The notes beneath the pieces were generated by a model that saw only the letters and a list, made by a program, of their open reading frames with translations, did no database searches and was not told the DNA's origin. Positions 1-9,849 of a stretch of DNA of 53,450 nucleotides are shown in pieces. Made by a program: the position numbers and the translations under genes. Source of the stretch: Elysia marginata. Taxonomy: Eukaryota; Mollusca; Gastropoda; Plakobranchidae. How positions within the stretch are numbered: the first letter of the stretch is position 1; each line of letters opens with the position of its first letter. The stretch covers positions 3,006 to 56,455 of the forward strand of contig BMAT01013632.1 in assembly GCA_019649035.1 (NCBI GenBank), read 5' to 3'.

Positions 1-447
1 AGTGACCAGTTTGTTTTCACAGCAATTTCTAAGAAAGATGAGGGAGGCTATTGTGCAACAGACATGCGGAGAAGACACGCCAAACAAACTCCAGGAATGA
101 AGGAAGAAAAAGAAAGGGTCCGAGCTCACATCGCATCATTTCCAACAGTGGAAAGCCATTACTGCCGTGAAGGTAGAAAGCAATGGTACCTGGGGGCCTC
201 CTTGAATTTGGCCACAATGTATCGGCTCTACCGTGGACAAAGGCTACAAGAAAAAGTACAAACAATGTTTTCTTCAACAAGATACTGTGAGATATTTAGG
301 ACAGAGTTCAATCTTGGTTTTCACAATCCAAGTAAAGATAAATATGATTATTGTGTCTCTTACGAGACTTTGTCTGAACAGGAAAAATCTTTAAAACAGA
401 ATGAATATGATTTCCATCAACGAAATAAACGAAGATGTCATGATTAG
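1..447 (+). CDS. Uncharacterised transposon-associated ORF, 5'-partial
   Basis: The frame is open from base 1 (first in-frame ATG at 64) to a TAG at 445-447, so the N-terminus lies outside the window. The readable part is about 148 residues and contains the run HIASFPTVESHYCR (about residues 43-56) and later EIFRTEFNLGFHNPSKDK followed by Cys and a basic C-terminus. I recall similar 'SFP-x-ESHYCR ... IF-x-TEFNL-x-FH-x-P-x-KD-x-C' arrangements in repeated, unannotated proteins of insects, cnidarians and molluscs, which suggests a transposon-encoded protein; that is memory, not a search. It abuts LINE debris at about 450, so the 3' end may also be truncated. No catalytic motif can be assigned. 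Confidence 0.45.
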   Translation, partial: SDQFVFTAISKKDEGGYCATDMRRRHAKQTPGMKEEKERVRAHIASFPTVESHYCREGRKQWYLGASLNLATMYRLYRGQRLQEKVQTMFSSTRYCEIFRTEFNLGFHNPSKDKYDYCVSYETLSEQEKSLKQNEYDFHQRNKRRCHD

Positions 448-449
448 AA

Positions 450-719
450 AAACAGAGTTAAAGAAGCTAGTCGTGAGTGAGCGTTGAAGTCTCCTAAGAG
501 TATAAATGGTTTAGGTAACTGTTGAGTCAACTCATTTAGTGAATTTCTAGTAATATTCTCTCCTGGGAGGAGATAAATCGAACAAATAGTCATTTCTTTG
601 GGCAAAGATACCCTTGCCGCTACAGCGGCAAGATTTGTTTTTAAGTTTAGTTTAGTACATCTAATTGAGCTGTGTATCAACAAACTAGCTATCCTCGACG
701 GATCCTCACTGCTAAACAA
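450..719 (-). mobile_element. Jockey-type LINE fragment, ORF2 endonuclease middle part
   Basis: Minus-strand translation gives a piece of an apurinic/apyrimidinic (APE-type) endonuclease domain: a LNLKTNLAAVAARVSL strand, then TICSIYLLPGENI, then the hallmark LLGDFNAHS, whose Asp and Asn belong to the catalytic core. There is no ATG; the frame runs in from non-homologous DNA at about 719 and out again just after GDFNAHS. It is a dead fragment. It lies tail-out next to a plus-strand piece of a similar element (761-1831), and the two together look like one insertion with an inverted 5' part. Confidence 0.75.
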
Positions 720-760
720 AAGGAGTCATAAGCGATCGAGATTTGAGAGGATGTGATTAA

Positions 761-1609
761 GAGGAGTTTGTGGGTGATGTCCCTGGCGTGATTCACGCCA
801 AGAGAATGGAAGTAAGAAGGGGAGGAGAGAAGATCAGGACGAACGTATTCGTCCTGACTTTCGATTCTCCCACTCCACCAGCAGAGATAAAAGTAGGTTA
901 TCTCGACCTAAAGGTAAGACCTTTCGTGCCCACGCCGATGCGCTGCTTCAAGTGCCATCGATATGGGCACGGAAGCGAAAAATGCAGAAGACCGGAGGCC
1001 ATCTGTGCCAGATGTGGCAGGACCGGGCACAAAGTCGAGGAGTGCCCCAATGATCCCCATTGCATAAACTGCAGAGGGGATCATGCGGCCAGTGACAGGC
1101 AATGCCCGAAATACATGGAGGAAAAGGCAATACTGCATTACCGTGCCCACCAAGGAGGCACGTTCCAGCAGTCCCGTGCGGCAGTAGTCGTGGAGGTGGC
1201 AAGGGAAATACAGGCCAGATACTTTGCCACTGTGGTGAGGAAGGGACCTACCAAACTTGGGCAGCCCCAGGTAAAGAAAGGTATACATGCGACTCCTGCG
1301 CTGGCGAAGGCGGCTCCGCCTAAGGAGAAAATAGTGAGACAGACAACTTTAAGGGATCGCGGACAATAGAAAAAAACTCCAACGGCATGTTTCGGTACCC
1401 AGACCGACGTGCCGTTGGAGCAAATAGATTCTATCTGGGAGAGACCAATAGAAGATATTCCTCCTGTAGGCCGGACGACCTCCCCCCACCCCTCGCCCTC
1501 GCCTCCTTCCATCGCCCGAGACGAACTCGACATGGACGCGGACTTGGGGGCCGCTCTGGGCGAAGTTTCCCCCAAGTATCCTTCCACACCTAATATCGTT
1601 GTAAATTGA
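761..1609 (+). mobile_element. Jockey-type LINE ORF1 (Gag-like, three zinc knuckles), 5'-truncated, one in-frame stop
   Basis: This ORF encodes the nucleic-acid-binding ORF1 protein of a non-LTR retrotransposon. Three knuckles are visible: CFKCHRYGHGSEKC and CARCGRTGHKVEEC (both CX2CX4HX4C), then CINCRGDHAASDRQC (CX2CX3HX6C), the order usual for Jockey/I-type ORF1. They are preceded by a strand-rich KVGYLDLKVRPFVPTPMR segment. The frame meets a TAG at 1367-1369 but continues open in the same frame through a GTQTD motif and a Pro/Ser-rich tail to TGA at 1607-1609, so the stop is a lesion rather than the true end. The N-terminal region is missing: an in-frame TAA lies at 758-760. It is followed by a GC-rich hairpin and the start of ORF2. 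Confidence 0.85.
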
Positions 1610-1623
1610 AAATAAAAAGGTCT

Positions 1624-1650
1624 GGCAGGCCCTCCCTCGGGGGGTCTGCC
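1624..1650 (+). other. GC-rich hairpin between LINE ORF1 and ORF2
   Basis: A 12-bp stem can form between GGCAGGCCCTCC (1624-1635) and GGGGGGTCTGCC (1639-1650), with two G-T pairs and a 3-nt loop. It lies 14 bp after the ORF1 stop and about 48 bp before the ORF2 ATG, in otherwise AT-rich DNA. No U-run follows it, so it is not a terminator; a role in RNP recognition or reinitiation is inference. Confidence 0.5.
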
Positions 1651-1697
1651 TGGAAAGTAAAATTTTTTGTTGTAAATAATCTTAATAAATTTTTACC

Positions 1698-1831
1698 ATG
1701 ATTTCCATATTACAATGGAACATTCGTGGCCTTAGGGCCAATTATGAGGAGCTATTGATACTCTCTAATACCAGATTCAATACAAAAGTGATGGCTATCC
1801 AAGATAGCAAATTATCGGAAAACGATGGGTG
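1698..1831 (+). mobile_element. Jockey-type LINE ORF2 start (endonuclease N-terminus), truncated
   Basis: The ORF begins with ATG at 1698 and reads MISILQWNIRGLRANYEELL, the canonical first strand of a LINE APE endonuclease (QWNIRGL, with the catalytic Asn). It continues to an AIQDSKLSEND segment (the position of the metal-binding Glu is usually QE or QD-x-KL). It stops at TGA 1829-1831, where recognisable LINE sequence is lost. It follows ORF1 in the same orientation at normal ORF1-ORF2 spacing. The next part of the domain is found inverted at 450-719. Confidence 0.8.
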
Positions 1832-2393
1832 ATTCTGATGTAATAAAAAATGGTAAGTCAGTTAATTTGCATAGTATGTAGTTTTGAAAAAAAAATACGT
1901 GCACCATTTTATCTGCCAAGTTATAATATGTATGCTTCATTGTGAAAATAATGTATATTAAAAGAAAACTTTCCAAAAAATCAGTTTTTTGTTCGTCCTA
2001 TAAAATTTGCAAAATCTGACTTGCCATAGTTTACGTGGCGGCCCTCGATTTGTTTGGCCGCTAGTAAAAGTATAGGGAGACAAGAATTGGGCGGGACCCA
2101 AAAAATCAACTCACTATGGCGTATTTTGGCCGAGTCCTGAACTCCTAGAGAATCAGACACAACTTATAGAAGAGACAGAACTGAAAAGAAAACAGGCCCA
2201 CAGGCCGACATAACAAAGTACCTTGAGAAAGCTCGCTTTTTAAAGCAAGAAGAGGTAAATACCCGACAGTCCGACGCTTGAAAACGAGCAACGCCCATGC
2301 AAACATAGAGAGCGCAGCTGAAATATTGTCTAATGGATCTTTTTGAGACGACATAGGTACATGATAAACACATTCATATTGAGAAATGGCAAC
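1832..2393. other. Unassigned DNA between LINE remnants
   Basis: No ORF here has convincing protein character. The stretch probably includes 5' material (untranslated region or decayed ORF1) of the L1/Tx1-like element that follows, because its second half (about 2150-2330) reads as charged, Lys/Glu-rich peptide pieces. That is inference only. Confidence 0.3.
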
Positions 2394-5136
2394 CAGTAAA
2401 ATAAAGTTTTATCATGGAATGTGCAAGGATTAAGAAATACCCTGAAAAGAAAAGCCATCCTTAGAACTTTAAAAAGAGAACGCACAATGATTGCTGCGCT
2501 ACAAGAGATATATCTGGTAGAGGGCGACATTAAGCAACTAGAAAAAATATGAGGAGGACACATATTCCATCTGACAAGCGGCACGAAAAGAAATAAAGGC
2601 CTTATATCTATTTTTGATAAATCACTCGAGCAAGATAAAATTGGTATACTTTACATAAATGAAAGGATGACTATCTCTTGAATACAAACTTCCCCTGACA
2701 TTACGTGTACATTGTACGTCATCAATATTTATGTGTACAGTCCTTGTGCCGAACAGGAAAAGTTGGAGTTCTTTAACGATGTAAAACAAAAAAAATCTTC
2801 TCGATGATATGGCTTAAAAAACGTTATATGCATAGGTGACTTCAATACAGAGCTAGACAATGAACTTGACGTGATATCAGGGAAAAAACACCCAGGTAAC
2901 ACAATACGTGGTCTTTCTGAATGTATTTCCGAACTTCTCATATGGAGAATACATGACCCAGCAGAGAAAGACTTTACCTGGAGTAGAGGTTCTCCCACGA
3001 TCGAAAGAAGACTGCACTACATCCTACTACAAGTACTAGGAGAATACCTTGCCAGAGACCTTGCCGAAACGTACATAAAATCACTAGGCTTCTCAGATCA
3101 CAGGCTGATCTATGTTATCTTCAGTTTCACACCATTTAAAATCGGACCATCAACATTTATATTAAATACATCTTTAGTCCGGGACCACGCATATGTCCAT
3201 ATGATAAACAACCTTTTCCATGATGCAAAAGATAAGCTTTAAAATCTGGATTCTCATCAAAGATAGGAAATGATAAAAATCGAAATCAAGGAAATAAGAA
3301 GGCAATATGGAAGATTTCGCAGTACAAAACATAAAAACAATAAAGTAAAAAATGTAGAAACACTAAATGAATATGAAAAAACTCTAGCTTATGACATGTA
3401 CAAAGAGAATGCTGAAAGAGCAAAAGAAATAAACTCGTTAAAGAAAGAAATAGAAATGTCAATGCTAGAGGAAACGCGAGGAGACCAAGTTAAATCCAAG
3501 ATTGAATGGATAGAAGATGGGGGAGAAGGGGAACAAATTCTTTTTTGGCTTTACAATATATAGATTAAAAAGCAAAAAATAGAAACTCAGTTTCAACTCC
3601 TCAAGAAATCTTAGAGAGCCTTCTACGAAAAATTGCACAAAGAAGACAAATAAGACCAGCTTGTGAAAAACTTATGTGGTAACTTCTTCTCGAATCTTGA
3701 GATACCTCAAATTAAAGAAAGTGAAAAAAAACCCTATAAGACGAGGAACTCAAAGAAGATGAGGTGCTCGCGGCACTGAAGTTGATGAAAAACAAATCTC
3801 CAGGTAGCCTAGAGATGGAATGTCCACCGAATTTTATAATTTTTTTTCGGACCAAATTAAAACCTTATTTATTAGATTCATACTCGTACAGTCTCCGAAG
3901 CGAACAGTTATCATACTCACAAAAAAAGGAATGATCACCCTTTTACAAAAAAATAAAGGGCTTTCACGGGACGATTTGGGCAGACATTATTGAATGTGAA
4001 ACGATGAGAAATAGTGTTGTTTTCGCTATAGATTACCAAAAAGCGTTTGATACAGTTTCAGTAAACTTCATGTTAGAAACCTTCAAACGTTTTGGATTTG
4101 TTGAATTTTTTTTTTAAATTGCTAGCCATCTTGTTAAAAGATCGAACTGGTCTTGTCAAAAATGGTGGTTATCTGTTCTGCGAATTCAATATTAAAAGAG
4201 CAGTAAGACAAGATTGCTCTACAGCCCCCTTTATTTTTCTCTTATGCGCTGAAGTGTTAGCTTTACACCTCAGGCAAAATCAAGCCATCAAAGGAATAAC
4301 ACTGCCAAAAACGGATAGATGCGTACAAATCAAGCAATTTGCGGACAATACGACGTTATTCCTCCGAGACTTCACAGGTTTTACTTTTAGAGAGGCTCTT
4401 TCTCAAATAAAATAGTTTTAGGATTTTTAAGGCATACAACTTAATACAAAAAAATGCCAGGCTTAGTCATTGGTCCGAACAAAATATATGGAGAAGATAT
4501 CATGGGCATAAAATGCGAAGGTAAAGCAAAAATACTGGGAATGACATTTAGCACTAAACAGGCCCCACAAGACATGGAAGAAAATTGGAAAACAAAGATA
4601 GAAAATCTGGAAAGAACACTTTCTTTGTGGGGTATAATAGGCAAAATCTATATTATTAAAACTTTTGGTCTTAGTTTATTCATGATTTACAATATGCAAA
4701 ACGTTGGTATACCTCAACATATATTGAGTAAAATCAACCAAATCTTTTTTTTAGATTCTTTAGGGAAACAAAGATATAAACGAACACTAGAGCTTTCGAG
4801 GAAATAAAACGTAACGTTTCATACAGCCCAAAATCTATGAGTGGCGTGGACATGGTAAACATGGTGGAGATTCAACTTGCACTGGGCAAAAAAACTAATA
4901 GTGGAAAAAGACGATAACTAGGCACTAATTCCCAAGTTTCAATTAAATAAGGTAGGAGGATTGTCGGTATTTGAGAGCAATGTAGACACTAAAAAATCAA
5001 AGGATTAAAAGAGATAACAAGTTCATTCTGGAGAGGAGTAACCGAAGCCTGGATTAAACATGCCGTGCATACTAACCCCAATCAAGGCAAAATAATGCAC
5101 GAAACATTGTTCAACAACAAAAATATTAGCACCAGA
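2394..5136 (+). mobile_element. L1/Tx1-like LINE ORF2 remnant (endonuclease + reverse transcriptase), heavily decayed
   Basis: Several frames must be chained. The endonuclease starts near 2403 (KVLSWNVQGLRNTLKRKAIL), includes AALQE near 2500 and CIGDFNTELD near 2830. Reverse transcriptase begins near 4020 with AIDYQKAFDTVS (motif A; Asp present). Near 4190-4420 come a QD-x-STAPFIFLLCAEVLA segment and motif C as FADN rather than FADD, so a catalytic Asp is lost. The thumb (ILGMTFSTKQ, LSLWGIIGKIYIIK, near 4530-4660) and a C-terminal GVTEAWIKHAVHTNP-like piece are of L1/Tx1 type. Several TGA codons stand where Trp or Arg is expected. The element ends abruptly at about 5136, where Harbinger-like terminal sequence begins. 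Confidence 0.8.
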
Positions 5137-5790
5137 AAACGGTCTGGTCTGACCGTCGGGTCTGGTGTCTGTGTGGATCTACCCTAAGAATTCACACCGG
5201 CATGATAGTAAGGACAAGTAGTAAAAAACGGCGACACGCCCACACTGACACCCGACGTCTCGGACCAGACCGTTTGGGAATGAGCGTGTTCATTCCAAGA
5301 CGACCGTCGGGGAAAAGGGGAAACAATTTGTGTATACTTTCTTCCACAAATTATTTCCCCTTCCTTTCATCATGGCTATAATTAGCATTTCGAAAGCCGA
5401 TCTCCCTTTAACAACACGTGCTTTTCACGGAACTGTGTCAAAAATGGATGACGAAAGTTTGATACCATGTGTTCAACAGAGACCAGCCATTTATGACAAA
5501 AAAGGAAAACTGCATCACAACAGAGATTATATACAAACACAATGGGAAGCTATTGCTATTGTTGTATGGGATGGACCCAAATTCGTCTTGATCTATTATA
5601 CATCCGTAGTCTTCTCCTTCACCACAACAACAGCAACAATTTTCTCCTCCTGCTGCACGCCATTTTCATAACAAAACGGTGCTGTCTGACCGTCGGGTTC
5701 CGGTTTCAGTGTGGGCGGCGGAACCGGCAAAAAAACGTCGGGTCTGATCTGACCGTCGGGTCTGGTGTCTGTGTGGATCTAGCCTATGTC
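5137..5790 (+). mobile_element. PIF/Harbinger-type DNA element with MADF-domain ORF, rearranged ends
   Basis: Terminal-type repeats surround a small ORF. A direct repeat of 42 bp occurs at 5141-5182 and 5741-5782 (one mismatch, exactly 600 bp apart). An inverted copy of the same terminus lies at about 5228-5275, and GACCGTCGGG occurs at 5151, 5302, 5688 and 5751. The ORF from ATG 5372 carries a MADF-like DNA-binding start (DESLIPCVQQRPAIYD ... QTQWEAIA), typical of the accessory Myb/SANT-MADF protein of PIF/Harbinger transposons. No DDE transposase is present, so the element is non-autonomous. It has landed in the L1/Tx1-like LINE. The exact right boundary is uncertain. Confidence 0.65.
5372..5671 (+). 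CDS. MADF-domain protein fragment of a Harbinger-type element
   Basis: ATG at 5372 (CATCATGG context) opens a 99-codon frame to TAA 5669-5671. Residues about 25-65 resemble the first two helices of a MADF domain: acidic residues then LIPCVQQRPAIYD, a short basic loop, Tyr, then a Gln/Trp helix QTQWEAIAIVVW. The C-terminal 40 residues are Ser/Thr- and Phe-rich and do not fit the rest of the domain, so the third helix is probably lost through a frameshift or truncation. In intact elements this protein helps the transposase bind its termini; that role is family knowledge. Confidence 0.5.
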   Translation: MAIISISKADLPLTTRAFHGTVSKMDDESLIPCVQQRPAIYDKKGKLHHNRDYIQTQWEAIAIVVWDGPKFVLIYYTSVVFSFTTTTATIFSSCCTPFS

Positions 5791-6286
5791 AACCACAGAA
5801 AGCCGGTTTTCATTCACTCGGTAGCCTACATTCCTTGCAGGAGGTAATGTCCCGTTGAAAAAGCATCCTGTGTTGTTGTTTTTTTTTGCTTTTCGCTGTA
5901 TGCACTCTACTCAAATTCAGTTTTCGATACAAAAAGAAACTTGAATGGTGACTTAAATAAAACGTTTTTGCTCTATGCCATAAAACTAAGCTGCATTAAG
6001 TCTCTACTTGGACCATCGCTTTGAAGAAGGCATGGCTCAGTTTAAAAAACCCTCAAATTCCACCTTGTTATCAATATCTACCTCTCTTTGCCATGGATTA
6101 TTCTATTAATCAACTTCGGAAGCGAATCTCTTTGAGCCCCTGGAAATATCTTGCCAAAAACTAAGTTGTCATTGGTGAATTAACTAATATGCTTCTTTCA
6201 GTATTATAACTTCAGTAGCAACCCCAATAATTTTCTTCCGTTGTATAATTACCACAGGATTTTACTAACATCGCACCGAGTCGTTT
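5791..6286. other. No recognisable gene; probable transposon debris
   Basis: This stretch lies between the Harbinger-like element and the Gypsy chimera. No ORF over 60 codons has homology I recognise and I see no terminal repeats. It includes a T9 run near 5880. Confidence 0.3.
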
Positions 6287-6714
6287 ATGAATAGGAAAGA
6301 CACGGGGAAAAATCAGTCATATGAAACCATGCATAACTACCTGTACTTGGACAGATTACATTTTTATCTTGAAGCCAATATTGTCACCGCAGCCACAAAG
6401 AGACGAACAGTATTGATAACTGTTATTGGTCCAACTTCATTTTTAGCTGCTGAAATACCTAACGGCCCCAACAAACTAAGAAACTAAGAGCAAAATTTGA
6501 TCCTAGAGATACCGAATATGTGTGCATATTTGACAATCTGTGGATTACATTTACAGGCAAAGATGATACTGAGCATCTTCAAACACTCAACAAAATGTTG
6601 AGGGTGATCAGTGATAAAGATTTGAAAATACATAAAGTTAGTGTGAATATGAATTACAGTTACACCAATCCTTTCAGTTCTCTTTTCTTAAATATTAAGT
6701 TCATGCATAATTAG
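6287..6714 (+). mobile_element. Ty3/Gypsy fragment, gag joined directly to reverse transcriptase
   Basis: The first part (6287-6487) reads like the N-terminal Gag of invertebrate Gypsy elements: LDRLHFYLEANIVTAATKRR then TVLITVIGPTSF. About 30 bp later a different frame reads CIFDNLWITFTGKDDTEHLQ followed by TLNKMLRVISDKDLKIHK, which is the motif-C region of Gypsy reverse transcriptase with the YLDDLL core degraded to FDNLW. About 2 kb of gag-pol that should separate the two is missing, so this is an internally deleted, dead copy. The copy at 7110-11140 is more complete. Confidence 0.7.
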
Positions 6715-6881
6715 GATTACAGTACTATAAAAGTATAATGTTCATAGTTACGAAATTTACGAATGTATCTCATGAATGTTTCTTCCAACCGGGTTCTTCC
6801 TGTTTACCTTGTATGGCCGACCCGCTAGTCCAGATAAAACGTCTCTGATCTTATAATATTTTCTCGTGTTCATTCTGATAT

Positions 6882-6900
6882 GGTGGCAACGGAGGCGGTA
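6882..6900 (+). other. Candidate Gypsy primer-binding region
   Basis: TGGTGGCAACGGAGGCGG, about 230 bp before the Gag ATG at 7110, resembles the TGG-starting primer-binding site that follows a Gypsy 5' LTR. I could not identify a matching LTR pair on either side, so this stays tentative. Confidence 0.3.
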
Positions 6901-7109
6901 ACGATTTCCTCTAGAATCAATTAGCTTTACGCATCAACACAACTCTGAGAAGGCTACTCCCACAGTCATTAACCATATATGACCCTGTGCAACCAAACAC
7001 ATGCACTGAACCCCACCCAATTTCTGAACAAAAAGAAAATTACTCACGAATTACCGCATAGTTCCTACTAGTTAAAAGTCTTTCACTTCCCTTTGACCAT
7101 ACATTTTCA

Positions 7110-7907
7110 AATGGCGATGGCTGCCTCTCCAAGACAATTTCTTATTCCTAGACCTTTGATACTTACGGGAAATCTAACAAAAAAACTAACAAACTGGAAA
7201 GTTTTTAAGCAAGACTGGAAAGACTCTGAGATTGCCGGCAAACTTAGATAAGAAACTGCAGAAATTCGTGTTGCAACACTACTTTCTTGCATTGGTCGTG
7301 ATGCCATGAACATCTTTGATGGTTTTCAACTTACTGAAGAGCAAACAACGACATATAAGAAATTCTTGACCTATTTGAAAAATACTAAATTGGAGAAAAA
7401 AACGAATCTTATGAACGTTTTGTTTTCAACAGCAAAAATCAACAAGAAGGTGAAAGTGTCGACAAATGTGTGGCAGAACTACGCAAGTTAGAAAAAACGT
7501 GCAATTTTATTACTTTAGAAAAAAATTTGATCCGTGTCCGCATCATCACAGGTATCAAACGTGACATCACAAGAAGGAAACTTCTCCAAAAGACTAAGCT
7601 CACACTCATAAAATGCATTGACATTTGTCGCTCGACAGAGTCTTCAAGGAGACAAATGCTGACAATACAGGGTGAAAAGAAGACGGACGGACTGTCAGTT
7701 CGAAAAGTGACAGCTCCGAGACAGGGTAGTTATTCTCACAATCCCGGCACTACAAGGTCTAAAGAACCGAAAGGCTGTCATTTCTGTGGCTCTCGTCACA
7801 TAATGTACTACAACAAGAACTGTGTCCCGCCTGGGGAAAAACTTGTTCAAAGTGTGAGGGCAAAAACCGCTTTGCCAAAAAGTACACGTACATTCATGCC
7901 TCCCTGA
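7110..7907 (+). mobile_element. Ty3/Gypsy Gag remnant with zinc knuckle
   Basis: The frame starts at ATG 7110, has a TAA near 7248-7250 (after GKLR) and shifts near 7395. After the shift the frame reads through a FVFNSKNQQEGESVDKCVAE block and the NLIRVRIITGIK / RKLLQKTKLTLIKCIDICR segments typical of metazoan Gypsy capsid. A knuckle follows at about 7776-7880: CHFCGSRHIMYYNKNC, then, after one more frameshift, CPAWGKTCSKCEGKNRFAKK. Gag builds the virus-like particle of the retrotransposon. With at least two frameshifts and one stop this copy is non-functional. Confidence 0.85.
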
Positions 7908-9480
7908 CTTCCGCAGAGGCATACATCACAGATAACGACGAGTCCTTTGACGACGCGTGGCTTGCGGCAGTGTCAAACACCTCGCCTCGATCAACAGTCT
8001 TATTCTCCGTCAACGACCAAGAGGTGCATTTTCAACTGGACACAACAGTAGATGTCAACACCATCTGTAGAAAACATGTACGCCGTCACCAAGTCCAACC
8101 ATCCTCACAACGTCTCATGTGGAACGGGGCAAAAATGATCCCTAAAGGAGAAACTGCTCCAATTCTTCAACTCGAAAACTACAACTACTCGTAATGTTCG
8201 CTTCATGGTAGTTCAAAACCAATTTACTTGTCTCCTTGGCCTTGAAACTGTTAAAAGGCTCAAGTTCGTTACCATCAACGATGACAAATTCATCTCAAAG
8301 CTTGAAATCTCCATTGCGCACTTGGAGATCTGAGTGAAGCATGTCTCTCGGTTGACCCATCTAAGAAATCAATACAGATGCAGTGTCGTCGCATACCGTT
8401 TGTCTTTGAAGACAAAGCCAAGTCTGAGATTGACAATCTTGTAAACCAAGGAATTCTTGCTCCCGTAACGGAAACGACAGAATGGGTTATTCAAATGGCA
8501 ATCGCTGAGAAGTCAAACGGCGACATTAGAATTTGTATTGATCCACAGGCTCTTAAGGAAGCTTTACTCAGGGAACATTTCCGTCTTCCAACTCTGGACG
8601 ACGTTCTCGTTCAACTTATTGGCGCTCGAATCTTCAGGAAGCTGAATGTGAATCTAGCCTGCTAACTACAATGATCACTCCTTTCGCGCGATTTCGGTGG
8701 CCCCGTCTTCCTATTGGATTAAAGGTCAGCAGCGAGATTTTTCAACGGAAACTGTGAGAAGCATTAGAAGTCCTCCATAATACATGTACTATCAACGTCG
8801 CTGATGATACCATCCTGGCTGGTTGTGGCAAAACTGATGCTGAGTCCAAAGCTAACCTCGAATCACGCACGAAAGAACTGAAGCAACGATGTGTCGAGAA
8901 GAACATTGTATTTAATAAAAAGAAGACTGTTCTTTACCAAAAAGAGATTGTTTTCATGGACCATATAGTTACTGCTAATGGTATGTCTCCAGATCCTGCA
9001 AAAGTAGAAGCTATCCAGAACCTACCTGCACCTACAGACGTCTCTGCAGTTCGCCATCTCTGGCACCGCACAATATCTTGCTCGGTATATTCCGAACCTA
9101 TCTGAGCATTTGGAGCCTCTCAGAGCCTTGACTAGAAACAAAACAGACTGGAACTGGACAAAGGAATGCCAAAAAGCGTTTGACAACATCAAAAAGCTTG
9201 TGGTCAACGCAACAAGGCTGTCCTATTTTGACAACATGAAAGACCTCACTCTTTAGGTTGACAGCAGTCAACATGGTGTCGGCATTGCTCTGATGCAAGA
9301 TGGCAGACCGATTGAGTTTGCTTCGAAAACTCTGTCTCCAACACGACGCAGATGGACTCAAATAGAAAAGGAACTCCTTGCTGTACTCATCGGTCTTGAG
9401 CGTTTTTAGCAGTACACCTATGGCCGACACGTGGTTGTTCAGGATGACCACAAATCTATAGAAAACACAACAAAAAACCC
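7908..9480 (+). mobile_element. Ty3/Gypsy Pol remnant: protease, reverse transcriptase, RNase H
   Basis: The protease is seen at about 7985-8065 as VLFSVNDQEVHFQLDTTVDV, with the active-site D-T/S-G degraded to DTT. Reverse transcriptase starts near 8378 (VNQGILAPVTETTEWV; RICIDPQALKEALLREHFRL). A deletion of roughly a dozen codons plus a frameshift near 8650 removes the usual YWH segment, then the frame resumes with TTMITPF. Motif C survives as VADDTILAG near 8795. The thumb and connection (HIVTANGMSPDPAKVEAIQ; FDNIKKLVVNATRLSYFD) lead to RNase H at about 9250-9410 (GVGIALMQDGRPIEFASKTL). A TAG stands in place of Gln near 9255. The reading is cut at about 9480 by a SINE. Confidence 0.85.
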
Positions 9481-9494
9481 CTCTCAGTCATACT

Positions 9495-9847
9495 CCTCAT
9501 GGCCTAGGGGCAGCGTGGCAGAGTGGTTAGCGCGTCGGACTCGCGATCTGGAGGTCGTGGGTTCGATTCTCGACCATGCCATGTTGCAGTTGCCTTAGGA
9601 AAGCAATTTACCCTAACTTTCCTCAGTCCACCCACCTGTAAAATGGGTACCCAGCTACTGGCCATTCTTGAATTTGTGATATGCGCCTGCAACACCCTGC
9701 ATATGGGTTTAAAGTGGCCTTAAATGTACTGGCCTGCTGGGGCATTAGTGGCGCTGCTCTTGTGGCGACACAGTTACGCTGAGTAACGAAGCCTAATTTC
9801 CCGAAAGGGATTAATAAAGTGTAAAAAAAAAATTAAAAAAAAAAAAA
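9495..9847 (+). mobile_element. tRNA-derived SINE with internal Pol III promoter and A-rich tail
   Basis: The 5' head resembles a tRNA: box A TGGCAGAGTGG (9516-9526) and box B GGTTCGATTC (9560-9569), spaced as in tRNA genes and flanked by GCGTCGGACTCGCGATCTGG, which mimics an anticodon arm. A tRNA-unrelated body of about 240 bp follows, ending in an AATAAAG and an A-rich tail (9817-9846). RNA polymerase III transcription from the internal boxes and mobilisation by a LINE are family knowledge. It sits inside the Gypsy RNase H/integrase junction, where the coding sense resumes after the tail; AAAAAACCC near both ends is a possible but ambiguous target duplication. Confidence 0.85.
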
Positions 9848-9849
9848 CC

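Noticed and set aside
1102-1593. Additional ORFs in other frames across the LINE ORF1
   Set aside because: Shadows of the Gag-like ORF1; the GC-rich sequence keeps several frames open.
9523-9723. Plus- and minus-strand ORFs within the SINE; a functional tRNA gene
   Set aside because: The tRNA-like head lacks a complete acceptor stem and continues into a SINE body with an A tail, so neither a tRNA nor a protein gene.
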